Shown in pieces: positions 41,517-51,423 of a DNA stretch of 64,000 bases. The position numbers and the translations under genes are program-made. How positions within the stretch are numbered: the stretch's first letter is position 1; each line of letters begins with the position of its first letter. The DNA comes from Oscillospiraceae bacterium (GTDB lineage Bacteria > Bacillota > Clostridia > Oscillospirales > Oscillospiraceae): positions 21,690 through 85,689 of the forward strand of contig JAFWDU010000007.1 in assembly GCA_017516005.1 (NCBI GenBank), in the 5' to 3' direction. Under the pieces are notes generated by a model. It had not been told where the DNA came from. It ran no database searches and saw only the letters and a list, made by a program, of their open reading frames with translations.

Positions 41517-42923
41517 TCATGCTCTATGCCACTTCGGTCCCTGCGGTGTATCCTCGATGATAATGCCTTTGGCTTTCAGCTCATCCCGGATCCGGTCCGC
41601 TTCAGCCCAGTTCTTTTCCTTCTTTGCCTGCGTGCGCAGTGCAAGCATCTGTTCAATCTGCTCTGCATCCTCATCCTCGGATGGCGCGGAAAGTGCCTCC
41701 GCCTTTGCAATCAGATCCAGTCCGAGCACCTGATCGAAATCGGCAATCAGTGCGCGCTTGGTGGCGTCGTTGGTATCCGCCTTAAGCACATCGTAGAGTG
41801 CCGTCACTGCGAGGGACGTGTTCAGATCGTTGTCCAGTGCCTCACGGAACTTAGCCTGCAGCTGTGCAAACACCTCTTCATCCACGGGCTGCTGCTCATT
41901 GGACAAAGCAGCCACACGGGCAATCAGCTTCTGGTACGCGCTCTGGGCGTTGTCCAGATTTTCATAGGAGAAGACAAGGGATTTGCGGTAGTGGCTCTGC
42001 AGGCAGAAGAACCGGTAAGCCAGCGGATCGTAGCCTTCCTCCTCCAGTACGGACACCGTGAGGATCTGTCCCTTGGATTTTGACATCTTGCCGGAATCGG
42101 TGTTCAGGTGAAGCACATGGAACCACTGCGGGCACCAGGGATGGCCGAGATAGGCTTCCGACTGGGCAATCTCATTGGTGTGATGGGGGAACATATTGTC
42201 AACTCCGCCGCAGTGCAGGTCCAGATACTCGCCCAGATGCTTGATGCTGATGCCGGAGCATTCAATGTGCCAGCCGGGGTAGCCGAGGCCCCAGGGCGAT
42301 TCCCACTTCAGCTCCTGGTCCTCAAATTTGCTCTTGGTGAACCAGAGCACGAAATCCGTCTTGTTGCGCTTGTTTTCGTCTGCCTCAACGCCCTCGCGGA
42401 CGCCGACCGCCAGATCCTCCTCATCGAAATTGTTGAACACATAGTAGCGCTTCAGTTTCGAGGTGTCGAAATAGATGTTTCCGCCCGCCTCATAGGCATA
42501 GCCTTTATCCAAAAGGCCCTGCACCAGCGTAATGAACTCGGGAATGCAGCCGGTTGCAGGCTCCACAACATCCGGAATCCGGATATTGAGCTTTCGGCAA
42601 TCCTCAAAGAACGCGTCCGTATAGAACTTCGCGATCTCCATCACGGTCTTGTGCTCCCGCTTGGCTCCCTTGAGCATCTTGTCCTCACCCTCGTCTCCGT
42701 CCGAGGTCAGGTGTCCCACGTCGGTGATATTCATCACACGCTTGACCTCATAGCCGGAATAGCGCAGATACTTGTCAAGCACATCCTCCATCATGTAGGT
42801 ACGCAGATTGCCGATATGTGCAAAGTGATAAACCGTGGGGCCGCAGGTATACATGCCGACCTTTCCGGGCTCATGGGTCACGAATTCATCCTTCGTTCTG
42901 GTCAGGGAGTTGTACAGCTTCAT
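41517..42923 (-). CDS. cysS: Cysteinyl-tRNA synthetase
   Basis: CysRS charges tRNA-Cys. The 468-residue class I synthetase has CGPTVYHFAHIGNLRTYM (zinc Cys and HIGN), WHIECSGIS and the KMSKSKG loop (about 264-270). GGAGGTAAAGAATC precedes the ATG. Its first 38 bases overlap the end of cysE in another frame, so the two are coupled. Both are under the upstream T-box, which would raise expression when uncharged tRNA-Cys accumulates. Confidence 0.97.
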   Translation of the reverse strand: MKLYNSLTRTKDEFVTHEPGKVGMYTCGPTVYHFAHIGNLRTYMMEDVLDKYLRYSGYEVKRVMNITDVGHLTSDGDEGEDKMLKGAKREHKTVMEIAKFYTDAFFEDCRKLNIRIPDVVEPATGCIPEFITLVQGLLDKGYAYEAGGNIYFDTSKLKRYYVFNNFDEEDLAVGVREGVEADENKRNKTDFVLWFTKSKFEDQELKWESPWGLGYPGWHIECSGISIKHLGEYLDLHCGGVDNMFPHHTNEIAQSEAYLGHPWCPQWFHVLHLNTDSGKMSKSKGQILTVSVLEEEGYDPLAYRFFCLQSHYRKSLVFSYENLDNAQSAYQKLIARVAALSNEQQPVDEEVFAQLQAKFREALDNDLNTSLAVTALYDVLKADTNDATKRALIADFDQVLGLDLIAKAEALSAPSEDEDAEQIEQMLALRTQAKKEKNWAEADRIRDELKAKGIIIEDTPQGPKWHRA

Positions 42924-43536
42924 GATTCTTTACCTCCAGTTGTTTTTCTAATTCTAAGATTCGCGCCTCAAGCGCATTGATGCGGTCCATCATCGGGTCC
43001 GGCGTATGGATCTGATCCAGTTTTTCACCCTGGTAACGGACAATCCGTCCCGGCACGCCGACCACCGTACAGTTCGCGGGGACTTCCCGCAGTACGACCG
43101 CATTTGCCGCAATCCGCGCGTTGTCGCCGACTTTGAACGGTCCGAGCACCTTTGCGCCGGATCCCACCATGATGTTGTTTCCCAGTGTCGGATGGCGCTT
43201 CCCGGTGTCCTTTCCGGTTCCGCCCAGGGTTACGCCCTGATACAACAGGCAGTCATCTCCGATTTCCGTTGTTGCACCGATTACAATTCCCGTGCCGTGG
43301 TCAATGACGAGTCTGCGTCCGATCTTCGCCGCGGGGTGGATTTCCACGCCGGTGCGCCGCTTTGCAAACTGGGAAATCCATCTTGCAAGAAAGACACACC
43401 CGCGTTCATAAAACCAGTGGGAAATCCGGTAATAAATCATCGCATGGAGTCCATTGTAGAGGAACAGAATCTCCAGTCCGGATCTCGCAGCCGGATCGTT
43501 TTTCTGATATGCTCGGATTGTTTCGGTCAGTCGCAT
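42886..43536 (-). CDS. cysE: Serine O-acetyltransferase
   Basis: CysE makes O-acetylserine, the first step of cysteine synthesis. The 216-residue protein has the N-terminal helical part (NGLHAMIYYRISHWFYERG) and the left-handed beta helix with IDHGTGIVIGATTEIGD, GVTLGGTGKDTGKRHPTLGNN and GSGAKVLGPFKVGD. ATG at 43536 follows GGGAGG; earlier codons in frame run through the T-box terminator. An extra tail of about 35 residues (MMDRINALEARILELEKQ) is coiled-coil-like and partly overlaps cysS. Confidence 0.95.
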   Translation of the reverse strand: MRLTETIRAYQKNDPAARSGLEILFLYNGLHAMIYYRISHWFYERGCVFLARWISQFAKRRTGVEIHPAAKIGRRLVIDHGTGIVIGATTEIGDDCLLYQGVTLGGTGKDTGKRHPTLGNNIMVGSGAKVLGPFKVGDNARIAANAVVLREVPANCTVVGVPGRIVRYQGEKLDQIHTPDPMMDRINALEARILELEKQLEVKNHEAVQLPDQNEG

Positions 43537-43551
43537 GGGCCTGCCTCCCAT

Positions 43552-43779
43552 AAAAAAGATACTGCCCGCCTCTGTTTCAAGAGGCGGGCAGACAATGCTC
43601 GCGGTTCCACTCTGATTTCTCACTCATTGCCTTAACGCGGCACAGACGGGGATCTCTCCCTCGCTCCCGAATGCACTTCACAAAGCAGCCAGCCGCGTCC
43701 GCTTTCAGCCAGTGACGAACGCTCTCTGAGGCGGCAGTTCTCTGTTACTCTTTTCGTTCTCAGCGATTTGCATATTTTC
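43552..43779 (-). promoter_or_regulatory. Cysteine T-box riboswitch
   Basis: The leader of cysE-cysS. It contains the T-box AGAGTGGAACCGCG (43612-43599 on the minus strand), an antiterminator-competing hairpin CTGCCCGCCTCT/AGAGGCGGGCAG (43591-43562) with T6 after it, and an upstream long stem with an AG-bulge-like AGAGAG. The best specifier is TGC in GAAGTGCATTC (43675-43673), the cysteine codon, matching the genes. Uncharged tRNA-Cys should favour readthrough. The T-box and terminator are seen directly; the specifier call is by position and codon. Confidence 0.93.
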
Positions 43780-43785
43780 AGGGGA

Positions 43786-43815
43786 ATTCTAACACAGGCG
43801 CAGACAGCCTGTCAA
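43786..43815 (-). promoter_or_regulatory. Promoter of cysE-cysS T-box leader
   Basis: TTGACA (43815-43810), 18-base spacer, TAGAAT (43791-43786) on the minus strand. The -35 box overlaps the stop codon of pgsA. Confidence 0.85.
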
Positions 43816-44330
43816 GATTTCCTGAGGCCTAAAACATCCCAGTTTTCGATAAAGTATTCCACGCCGGAGGCCAGTGTCGTAACTACAATAATCCAGCAGA
43901 TCACCAGGTCCAGTACAGGATGGGAAATTGCCATCATGACGCAAAGGCCAACCATGGTGCTGGCAGTCTTGATTTTGCCGCTCCATCCGGCCGCAACCAC
44001 ACGTCCGTTCTGCACTGCCACCAACCGGAGACCGGTCACGGCGAACTCCCGGGTCAGAACCACCATCAGCATCCAGGCGGGCATTCTGCCCCACTGCACA
44101 AAGATGACCATGGCGGAAATAACGAGGAGCTTGTCAGCCAGGGGATCCAGGAATTTTCCGAAGTCGCTGACCTGGTTGTAATGACGTGCAATATATCCGT
44201 CCACAAAGTCCGTCAGGCTGGCAATGACAAACACCGCCAGAGCCGCCCAGTTCCAGTTCAGCAGGAGAAATACCATAAACACCGGAATCATGACCACCCG
44301 GGCAAGGGTGATTTTACTTGCTGTTGTCAT
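43812..44330 (-). CDS. pgsA: CDP-diacylglycerol--glycerol-3-phosphate 3-phosphatidyltransferase
   Basis: PgsA makes phosphatidylglycerol phosphate at the membrane. The 172-residue protein has the CDP-alcohol phosphotransferase motif D-x2-D-G-x2-A-R-x8-G-x3-D-x3-D, seen in SLTDFVDGYIARHYNQVSDFG followed by KFLDPLADK (about 40-70), and about five membrane helices. Start overlaps rimO by 17 bases; rimO-pgsA order near recA is common in Clostridia. Confidence 0.95.
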   Translation of the reverse strand: MTTASKITLARVVMIPVFMVFLLLNWNWAALAVFVIASLTDFVDGYIARHYNQVSDFGKFLDPLADKLLVISAMVIFVQWGRMPAWMLMVVLTREFAVTGLRLVAVQNGRVVAAGWSGKIKTASTMVGLCVMMAISHPVLDLVICWIIVVTTLASGVEYFIENWDVLGLRKS

Positions 44331-45648
44331 CTACGCACACTCCAATCAATTCGCCGTCCTGGGCGCCTGTAATCAACACTTCCGCAAACTGCCCGACACG
44401 GAGCTCATTCTGGCTGGTAAACCAGATGTTTCCGTCAATATCCGGAGATTCCGAATAACTCCGTCCAAACCAGGCGTCCCGCTCCGGATCATAACCCTCG
44501 CAGAGCACGATCTCGCGGGTTCCAAATCTCGTCTCGTTGAACGCATCCATAATCCGGCTCTGAAGCTCTGTCACAATTTCCGCCCGCTCCTGCGCGATCT
44601 CCGAATCCGGATACTCCATCGCAGCAGCCGGGGTTCCCTCCTCTGGGGAGAATGCGAAGCAGCCCACTCGCTCAAGCCGGTATTTCCGAAGGAATTCGCA
44701 CAGTTCTTCAAACTCCGCTTCTCCCTCACCGGGCAGGCCGGCAATCAGGCTGGTACGGATCACCAGGCCGGGAATCCGGCTGCGGAGTTTGACGATCAGC
44801 GCTTCCAGTTCCGCCTTGGTTCCTCTGCGGTTCATTCGTTTTAGAATTTCATCATTGACATGCTGAATGGGAATATCCAGATACTTCAGGATCTTCGGCT
44901 CGTCGGCAATCAGGTCGATCAGCTCGTCAGTGATTTCATCCGGATAGAGGTAGTGCAGCCGGATCCAGCGGAAGCCATTGATCCGGCACAAGGCACGGAG
45001 AAGATCCGGCAGCCGCCGCCTGCCATAGAGATCCAGGCCGTATCGGCTGATGTCCTGTGCAACCACGATCAGTTCCCTGACTCCGGCAGCGGCAAGGCCT
45101 TCCGCTTCTTCCAGAAGATCCTCCATGGTGCGGGAACGGTAATGGCCACGCAGGGATGGGATCACGCAGTAGCTGCAGTGATTGTCACAGCCTTCGGCGA
45201 TCTTCAGAAACGCATAGTACTCCGGTGTGGTCAGTGTCCTTGGAACTTCCGGGATGGAAGCATCAATATCCTCCAGATATACCGTCTTCTGCTCTTTCAG
45301 CACCTGCTCAACGGCAGGTACCACGGAAAAATAACTGCCGCAGCCAAGGATGCCGTCCACTTCCGGCATTTCCTCCAGGATCTGTTCCTGATAGCGCTGG
45401 GACAGACAGCCTGCAACCAGAATTTTCCGGATTCTGCCCTCCGCCTTAAGCTGACCCAGAGCCAGGATGTTGTCGATTGCTTCACTTTTTGCCGAATCAA
45501 TGAATCCGCAGGTGTTGACAATTGCCACATCTGCGCCGTCCACGTCAGGGAGGACTTCATGTCCCGCCTGCTGAAGCAGGTATATCATCTGTTCGGTATT
45601 GACCTGGTTCTTTGCGCAGCCAAGGCTGACAAAGCCGATCTTTGCCAT
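44314..45648 (-). CDS. rimO: Ribosomal protein S12 methylthiotransferase
   Basis: RimO adds a methylthio group to an aspartate of ribosomal protein S12 using two [4Fe-4S] clusters. The 444-residue protein has the UPF0004 domain (KIGFVSLGCAKNQVNTE; three cluster cysteines), the radical SAM motif CDNHCSYCVIP (CxxxCxxC, about 148-158) and a C-terminal TRAM domain. ATG at 45648 is chosen because AGGAG lies at proper distance; the ATG two codons earlier is too near. Confidence 0.95.
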   Translation of the reverse strand: MAKIGFVSLGCAKNQVNTEQMIYLLQQAGHEVLPDVDGADVAIVNTCGFIDSAKSEAIDNILALGQLKAEGRIRKILVAGCLSQRYQEQILEEMPEVDGILGCGSYFSVVPAVEQVLKEQKTVYLEDIDASIPEVPRTLTTPEYYAFLKIAEGCDNHCSYCVIPSLRGHYRSRTMEDLLEEAEGLAAAGVRELIVVAQDISRYGLDLYGRRRLPDLLRALCRINGFRWIRLHYLYPDEITDELIDLIADEPKILKYLDIPIQHVNDEILKRMNRRGTKAELEALIVKLRSRIPGLVIRTSLIAGLPGEGEAEFEELCEFLRKYRLERVGCFAFSPEEGTPAAAMEYPDSEIAQERAEIVTELQSRIMDAFNETRFGTREIVLCEGYDPERDAWFGRSYSESPDIDGNIWFTSQNELRVGQFAEVLITGAQDGELIGVCVDDNSK

Positions 45649-45663
45649 TCTCATTTTCTCCTT

Positions 45664-46290
45664 TTATGGTTCAAATTCGTCCAGCTCATCTGTATATTTC
45701 CGCAGTGCGGCGCGGATGGCCTCATAGCTGTGTCCCCGACGCGCAAGGGCGCCTGTCAGCTGCTGAATCTGCTTCCGGTCCGGTTTCTCGCCGCGGAGAT
45801 GGGACTCCAGGAACTGCCTGATCTCATCATCCATCTCCGGATATTCCGCCAGTGCCTCATCCCAAAGTTCCTTTGGCACACCCTTTCCGTACAGTTCCTG
45901 TCTTGTCCGGGCTGGTCCAAAGCCCTTGGCAATGCATTTTCGAACCACCTCGGCCGCCACCTGCCGGTCGTCAAGGACATTCAGATCCTTCAGCCACGCA
46001 ACGGACTGCTGGACATCCTCTTCCCGTTCACCGCGCTGCAAAAGCCGCCGCTGCAATTCCTTTTCCGACACGGCGCTTGCCGAGACGATCCGAACTGCTC
46101 TCTGTCTTGCAGAAGCCTTTCTGGCTGTTTCTTCCAGTGTCTTGAAATCCTCTTCAGAGAACTCCTTGCCGACATAGAGCACGCAGTCGGCAACCACTTC
46201 CGGATAGACCTTCATGGTTGCTCCGTTGTCAAACTTCAGGCGGATTCTCCCGGTCGGGCCGGGAATCGGTGTAAGAGACTCAAGCTTCAT
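45664..46290 (-). CDS. recX: Regulatory protein RecX
   Basis: RecX binds RecA filaments and inhibits or tunes them. The 208-residue protein has three-helix repeats typical of the family (for example [34 protein letters not shown]). The ATG at 46290 overlaps the recA stop by 11 bases and gives [10 protein letters not shown]; a longer start would lie further inside recA. Co-translation with recA is expected. Confidence 0.9.
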   Translation of the reverse strand: MKLESLTPIPGPTGRIRLKFDNGATMKVYPEVVADCVLYVGKEFSEEDFKTLEETARKASARQRAVRIVSASAVSEKELQRRLLQRGEREEDVQQSVAWLKDLNVLDDRQVAAEVVRKCIAKGFGPARTRQELYGKGVPKELWDEALAEYPEMDDEIRQFLESHLRGEKPDRKQIQQLTGALARRGHSYEAIRAALRKYTDELDEFEP

Positions 46291-47386
46291 CGTCAAAGTC
46301 GTCGGCAGAGACATCTACTCCCTTGCCGGCAGCCTGTGCAGCGTTCTTGTTGTGGCTTCCCTGCAGCTTCCACAAGTTTTCGCGGATCACGCTCTCGATC
46401 TCATCCGCTACTTCAGGATGCTCCTTCAGGAAAGCCTTTGCGGCATCGCGGCCCTGTCCGATGTGTTCTCCGTTGTAGGAGTACCAGCTGCCGGATTTTT
46501 CCACTACATCCAGCTGGGCGCCGATATCAATCAGCTCACCCAGGCGGGAAATGCCCTCGCCGTACATGATATCAAATACAGCCTCGCGGAAGGGAGGCGC
46601 CACCTTGTTTTTGATCACCTTTGCCCTGGTGCGGTTGCCGGTCACCACGCCGCCTTCCTTAATGGATTCAATCCGACGGATGTCGATACGGACGGAGGCA
46701 TAGAACTTCAGGGCGTTGCCGCCGGTGGTCGTCTCGGGGTTTCCGTACATCACGCCGATTTTCATCCGGATCTGGTTGATAAAGATTACGATGCAGTTGG
46801 TCTTTGCGATGGAGCCGGCAAGCTTCCGAAGCGCCTGGCTCATCAGGCGGGCATGAAGGCCGACAAAGCTGTCACCCATATCCCCTTCAATCTCGGCACG
46901 GGGTGTGAGTGCTGCAACGGAGTCTACGACAACCACGTCCACGGCGCCGGAACGCACAAGGGCGTCTGTGATCTCAAGCGCCTGCTCACCGGTATCCGGC
47001 TGGGAAACCAGCATTGCATCTGTATCCACGCCGAGTGCGGCAGCATAATCCGGATCCAGCGCATGCTCCGCATCGACAAATGCCACTTCACCGCCCTGTT
47101 TCTGCGCTTGCGCAAGGATATGAAGAGCCAGGGTTGTTTTGCCGGAAGATTCCGGTCCGTAGATCTCAATAATTCTTCCTTTGGGAACACCGCCGATCCC
47201 CAGCGCGGCATCCAGGGCAAGGGAACCGGTCGGGATCGCGTCCACCATCATTTCAGGCTTGTCGCCCAGACGCATGACAGCGCCCTTTCCGAAATTCTTC
47301 TCGATCTGTGCAAGTGCGGTTTCCAGTGCTTTCTGCTTGTTTTCTGCAGGTGCCGGTGCTTCATAGTTGCTCTTTTTCGTTGCCAT
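46280..47386 (-). CDS. recA: Recombinase RecA
   Basis: RecA forms filaments on single-stranded DNA and drives strand exchange and the SOS response. The 368-residue protein has the N-terminal [17 protein letters not shown], Walker [10 protein letters not shown] (about 71-79), Walker [26 protein letters not shown] with the L2 loop [14 protein letters not shown], and an acidic tail. Its ATG shares one base with the stop of prmC (TAATG). No separate promoter or LexA-type operator is evident directly upstream, so it may be transcribed from further up the operon. Confidence 0.98.
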   Translation of the reverse strand: MATKKSNYEAPAPAENKQKALETALAQIEKNFGKGAVMRLGDKPEMMVDAIPTGSLALDAALGIGGVPKGRIIEIYGPESSGKTTLALHILAQAQKQGGEVAFVDAEHALDPDYAAALGVDTDAMLVSQPDTGEQALEITDALVRSGAVDVVVVDSVAALTPRAEIEGDMGDSFVGLHARLMSQALRKLAGSIAKTNCIVIFINQIRMKIGVMYGNPETTTGGNALKFYASVRIDIRRIESIKEGGVVTGNRTRAKVIKNKVAPPFREAVFDIMYGEGISRLGELIDIGAQLDVVEKSGSWYSYNGEHIGQGRDAAKAFLKEHPEVADEIESVIRENLWKLQGSHNKNAAQAAGKGVDVSADDFDDEA

Positions 47387-48264
47387 TATACTACATCCTC
47401 TCTGGGATCCATGGCCAGAACCGCTCTCGGGATTCCGCCGGTATCCTCTTTTACTACGATAATCTTCAGGTCCCGCTCCTGCAGCAGTGCGCAGACCGCT
47501 TCTTTCTGCCCCTGCCCGAATTCAAAGGCAAGGAAGCCGCCCTTCTGCAGGGCGCCAAGATAATTCTCCAGAATGGCACGGTAAAAATCCAGGCCATCCG
47601 CTCCCCCGTTGAGTGCAAGATGCGGCTCATAGTCCTTTACGGAACGGTCAAGCTGCTCCATCTCCGTCTCAGTCACATAGGGAGGATTGGCGACGATCAT
47701 GTCATATTTTCCGAGAAATGCGGATGCCGGTTCCATTGCATCCAGCTTCAGGGCTTTTACGCGGCCCGTAAAGTGGAGCGATTGGATGTTCTGCCTTGCC
47801 ACTTTCAAGGCTGCATCCGACACATCTCCCAAAGTCACGCGTGCGTCCGGAACCTCGGAGGCAATCGCCAGCCCGATGCATCCAGAACCGGTACAAAGAT
47901 CCAGCACCCTGGGGTTTTCCGCCGGTGATAGCTTCAATACATGAACTGCCAGTTCCGTGACAACTTCCGTGTCATCTCTAGGAATCAGCACATCAGGCGT
48001 AATGGTAAGCTTTAGGCCGTGGAAAGGCCAGAACCCCAGCAGATAGGCAAGAGGTTCTCCGTCCAGCGTACGTGCCACCAGTGAATTCAGGCGGCGCTCC
48101 ACTTCTTCAGAGGCATACATCTCTTTGTGGGCTGTCACCCGCTCTACGCTCTGCCCGGAGGCAAGCGCAAGCAGTTCTCTGGCAAGGGCGCCCGCCCGCT
48201 CCCCTTCTGAAGGCAGCAGCGCGCGCCTGGCATCCATGTACAGTTCCGAATACTTTTTTACCAC
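47386..48264 (-). CDS. prmC: Peptide chain release factor N5-glutamine methyltransferase
   Basis: PrmC methylates the GGQ glutamine of release factors. The 292-residue protein has the N-terminal helical domain, the SAM site [16 protein letters not shown] (about 119-134) and the catalytic NPPY motif (about 190-193). It overlaps DUF1385 by seven bases, usual partner: DUF1385-prmC pairs are common in Firmicutes, often with prfA next, which is absent here. Confidence 0.94.
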   Translation of the reverse strand: MVKKYSELYMDARRALLPSEGERAGALARELLALASGQSVERVTAHKEMYASEEVERRLNSLVARTLDGEPLAYLLGFWPFHGLKLTITPDVLIPRDDTEVVTELAVHVLKLSPAENPRVLDLCTGSGCIGLAIASEVPDARVTLGDVSDAALKVARQNIQSLHFTGRVKALKLDAMEPASAFLGKYDMIVANPPYVTETEMEQLDRSVKDYEPHLALNGGADGLDFYRAILENYLGALQKGGFLAFEFGQGQKEAVCALLQERDLKIIVVKEDTGGIPRAVLAMDPREDVV

Positions 48265-49196
48265 CGGTCCGCACCTTCCTGATCGGGAATCACAAGACGC
48301 AGCGCCTCAATTCCCACTTCAATCATGCTCTCGTCCGGTTCTCTGGTTGTCAGATGCTGGAACCACATTCCCGGCGCGGAAAGAGTTCTCGTCAGCAGAT
48401 TGTCATAGCGTCCTACCAGCCGGTTGCACTCGTAGGCTACGCTGACCACCACAGGAAGCAGCGCAAGCTTGCAGAGAATGCGCAGCAGCGTGTTAGGCGT
48501 CTGAATCACGGATCCGATCAGGATGCTCAGAATAATCACCACAAACAGGAAGCTGGTTCCGCAGCGGGGATGCAGCCTGGTCATGGGCTTCACATTCTCC
48601 ACCGTCAGGGGAAGCTTTGCTTCATAGCAGCGGATGGTTTTATGCTCCGCCCCATGATACTGAAAAACACGCTGTATGTCAGGCAGTCTCGAAATCAGCG
48701 CCAGATAAACAACGAACACGACGACTTTCATTACGCCTTCCAGAAGGTTGCGGAGGACGATTCTGTCGTGAATCGGCCGGATCAGGCTGACCAGAAACGT
48801 GGGAAGCAGCGCAAAGAGGGCGACTGCAAATATAACACCCAGAACCGCCGCAGAGTAAATGAGCCACTGTTCCAGCTTCTCCGAACCGAAATGCTTCTCA
48901 ATCCACCTACCGAACGGACCGGGCTCTTCCTGCTCATCCTCCGGAAGGTAGGATGCGGAAGTCATCAGCGACTTGATGCCGTTGACCATGGACGAGCCGA
49001 AATTGACTACGCCGCGGATGAACGGGAAGCCCAGAATCGGGAAACGGTCCTTGATCAGGCGGAGCGGCTCCACCCTGCTTTCCAGTTCGCCGTCCGGTTT
49101 GCGAACCACCAGCGACTGCTTGTCCGGTCCGCGCATATAGATTCCCTCAATGAGGGCCTGCCCTCCAATCAGGGTTTTGAATTTTTCCTGCGGCAT
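48258..49196 (-). CDS. DUF1385 family membrane protein
   Basis: A 312-residue protein of DUF1385. Seen: FKTLIGGQALIEGIYMRGPDKQSL near the N-terminus, three to four membrane helices around residues 95-220, and the conserved YHGAEHKTIRCYEAKLP and RLHPRCGTSFLF blocks, with His and Cys that look like a metal site. Function unknown. ATG at 49196 gives the normal start; the 43 in-frame codons upstream overlap the kinase gene and are rejected. Confidence 0.88.
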   Translation of the reverse strand: MPQEKFKTLIGGQALIEGIYMRGPDKQSLVVRKPDGELESRVEPLRLIKDRFPILGFPFIRGVVNFGSSMVNGIKSLMTSASYLPEDEQEEPGPFGRWIEKHFGSEKLEQWLIYSAAVLGVIFAVALFALLPTFLVSLIRPIHDRIVLRNLLEGVMKVVVFVVYLALISRLPDIQRVFQYHGAEHKTIRCYEAKLPLTVENVKPMTRLHPRCGTSFLFVVIILSILIGSVIQTPNTLLRILCKLALLPVVVSVAYECNRLVGRYDNLLTRTLSAPGMWFQHLTTREPDESMIEVGIEALRLVIPDQEGADRW

Positions 49197-49203
49197 TCTG
49201 CCG

Positions 49204-50631
49204 TCACTCCTTTGCCAGGGTTTCCTCAATCGGAATCCGGATGGACACGCAGGCACCTCCGCCCTCCGCATTGGTGATCTCCAGCGAGCCGTTGTGCAGT
49301 GATACAATCTCATCGCATACCGCAAGGCCGATGCCGCTGCCGCGTGCCTTTGAGGATCCCTTATAGAATTTCTGTTTCACATGCGGCAGCTCATCCTCCG
49401 GGATGCCGGGGCCGAAGTCCCGGATACGGATCAGAATATCCGTACCGTCCCGCAGAATTTCCGCCGTGATTTTTTTGCCCGAACCTCCATGCTTCACCGC
49501 GTTGTCCAGCAGGTTCAAAAACACCTGGCGCAGGCGTTCCGGATCGCAGGGTACCTCATCCGGAATATCGGAGTCATTCTCCAGATATTCCAGTTCAATT
49601 CCTTCCTGACGAAGCCGGGAGCCGTACATAAACACGGTATCTTCAAATTCCGAACGGATATCACAGGGCCTAACATTCAGAATAAATCTGCCGTCCTGCA
49701 TCCGGGTGAATTCCAGCAGTTCCTCCACCATGCTGATCAGGCGCTGGGTTTCCCGCAGAATAATCTGAATTCCCTTCCGGTTCTCCTCCGGGTCCGAGTT
49801 GTCGGATAGCAGGGTCTCACCCCAGCCGGATATGGCCGTCAGAGGCGTGCGCAGCTCATGGGAGACCGATGAAATAAACTCGGACTGCATTTTCTCCGTC
49901 TGGGCGATTTTTACGGACATGTCATTGATCGTGTCCACAAGTTCGCCGATCTCATCGTCAAACTCCTTGGGAATCTGCACGCCGTAGCTTCCAGCCGCAA
50001 TCCGTTTCGCAGTCGCCGTAATCTCTGACACCGGCCGGACAATAGACGAGATAAAATAACGGCCAAACAGTACAACCAGCGCAATGAGAAGAATCCCTGC
50101 CGCGATGGCAAGCAGTGCATTCTTGGTGATCTCCCGATCCACCAGGCGGAGGCTGGTTACGTAACGGAGAATGCCGATGACTTCCCCGTTGATATAGATC
50201 ATGGGGCTTGATACGGCGAGGATCCGCTCCCCGGTATCCGGATCTGCCCCCACATAGGTCTGAATTTCCTGAGTGGAAATTGCTTTCGCGATCTCCGGCG
50301 TACCGGGTGACTGTCCGGACCACTGCCCGTATGAGGAAGCAACGATTTTGCCGGAAGTCTTGATAAACTGCAGTTCCATCCGTCCTGCATCCTCAAAGGT
50401 CTTCGCGAAGTTCACGCAGGACTGATAGTACTCATTATAGCTCTGATTCATGTAAGAGCTGAAGAAATCCGTGGTTGTCCTGGCGCGGCTGACCAGGTTG
50501 TCCTCCATGTTGTTATAGTAATACGCATAGATGGAGACCGAGTATGCGATGACGATCACAAAGACAATAGCCATCAGGACACTGACATTGTTCAGAAGCC
50601 AGCGTCTCTGAATGCCCGAGATCTTTCTCAT
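49204..50631 (-). CDS. Sensor histidine kinase
   Basis: A 475-residue PhoR/ResE-like kinase: N-terminal membrane helix (about 12-36), an extracellular sensor region (about 40-170), second helix (about 178-198), HAMP, HisKA with the phospho-His in SSVSHELRTPL, and an HATPase domain with NLLDNAVKHG, RDFGPGIPEDEL and GSGIGLAVC. It pairs with the response regulator 93 bases upstream. ATG at 50631 follows AAGGGAGAG; an earlier ATG at 50655 lacks a good ribosome site. The ligand is unknown. Confidence 0.93.
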   Translation of the reverse strand: MRKISGIQRRWLLNNVSVLMAIVFVIVIAYSVSIYAYYYNNMEDNLVSRARTTTDFFSSYMNQSYNEYYQSCVNFAKTFEDAGRMELQFIKTSGKIVASSYGQWSGQSPGTPEIAKAISTQEIQTYVGADPDTGERILAVSSPMIYINGEVIGILRYVTSLRLVDREITKNALLAIAAGILLIALVVLFGRYFISSIVRPVSEITATAKRIAAGSYGVQIPKEFDDEIGELVDTINDMSVKIAQTEKMQSEFISSVSHELRTPLTAISGWGETLLSDNSDPEENRKGIQIILRETQRLISMVEELLEFTRMQDGRFILNVRPCDIRSEFEDTVFMYGSRLRQEGIELEYLENDSDIPDEVPCDPERLRQVFLNLLDNAVKHGGSGKKITAEILRDGTDILIRIRDFGPGIPEDELPHVKQKFYKGSSKARGSGIGLAVCDEIVSLHNGSLEITNAEGGGACVSIRIPIEETLAKE

Positions 50632-50724
50632 ACGCTCTCCCTTCTCCCGCATCATACTGCATTTCCTGTCCGTATAACCGGACAGCAGGCAGAATCATGC
50701 AGGATTACCTGTCCTCTGCCCGTT

Positions 50725-51411
50725 TTACAGACTCCATTTATAGCCGAATCCCCAGACCGTTGTCAGGAAGGATGGATTGGCAGTGTCATCCTCGATCTTG
50801 ATCCGCAGGCGGCGGATATTCACATCCACGATCTTTTCTTCTCCGTCGTAATCTCCGCCCCAAACGGAAGAAAGGATCTCCTCCCGCGAGAGTGCTCTGC
50901 CGGGATTCTGCATAAACAGCTTCATGATGGAATACTCCACCTGTGTGAGTTTGATCCGCACGCCGTTTTTCTCCAGTGTCCGGGTATGGGTGTTAAGAGC
51001 AAAGGGACCCTGTACCAGCATGCCAGTGTCAGACGGCTCCTCATCTCCCACACGGCGGAACAGCGCATCAATGCGTGCTGTCAGTTCCGCGGGAGAGAAC
51101 GGTTTTGTCACATAGTCATCGGCGCCGGTCATCAGTCCGGTGACCTTGTCCATCTCCTGAGTCCTTGCCGTCAGCATGATGATGCCGATGGTTTTATTGG
51201 TGACACGGATATTTCGGCAGACCTCAAAGCCGTCGATATCCGGCAGCATGATATCCAGAATCGCCACGCCGATATCCGGATTGTTCTTCAGCTGGTCCAG
51301 CGCCTCGCGTCCCGTGCCCGCCTCGACCACATCATAGCCTGCGCGGCGCAGATTGATGACAACAAAGCTGCGGATGGAGGGTTCATCCTCCAGAATAAGT
51401 ACTCGTCTCAT
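50725..51411 (-). CDS. OmpR/PhoB-family response regulator
   Basis: A 228-residue regulator with an N-terminal receiver (phospho-acceptor Asp in AILDIMLPDIDGF near 54, plus Asp-Asp at 9-12 region EDEPS and the Lys in TKPFSPAE) and a C-terminal OmpR-type winged helix (VEYSIMKLFMQNPGRALSREEIL). It partners the adjoining histidine kinase. Target genes are not known; the lipoprotein gene 12 bases upstream is the first candidate. Confidence 0.94.
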   Translation of the reverse strand: MRRVLILEDEPSIRSFVVINLRRAGYDVVEAGTGREALDQLKNNPDIGVAILDIMLPDIDGFEVCRNIRVTNKTIGIIMLTARTQEMDKVTGLMTGADDYVTKPFSPAELTARIDALFRRVGDEEPSDTGMLVQGPFALNTHTRTLEKNGVRIKLTQVEYSIMKLFMQNPGRALSREEILSSVWGGDYDGEEKIVDVNIRRLRIKIEDDTANPSFLTTVWGFGYKWSL

Positions 51412-51423
51412 GAATCTTCTCCC

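Noticed and set aside
46214..47563. Long plus-strand open frame opposite recA
   Set aside because: Shadow of GC-rich recA/recX; composition is Cys/His/Arg-rich and not protein-like.
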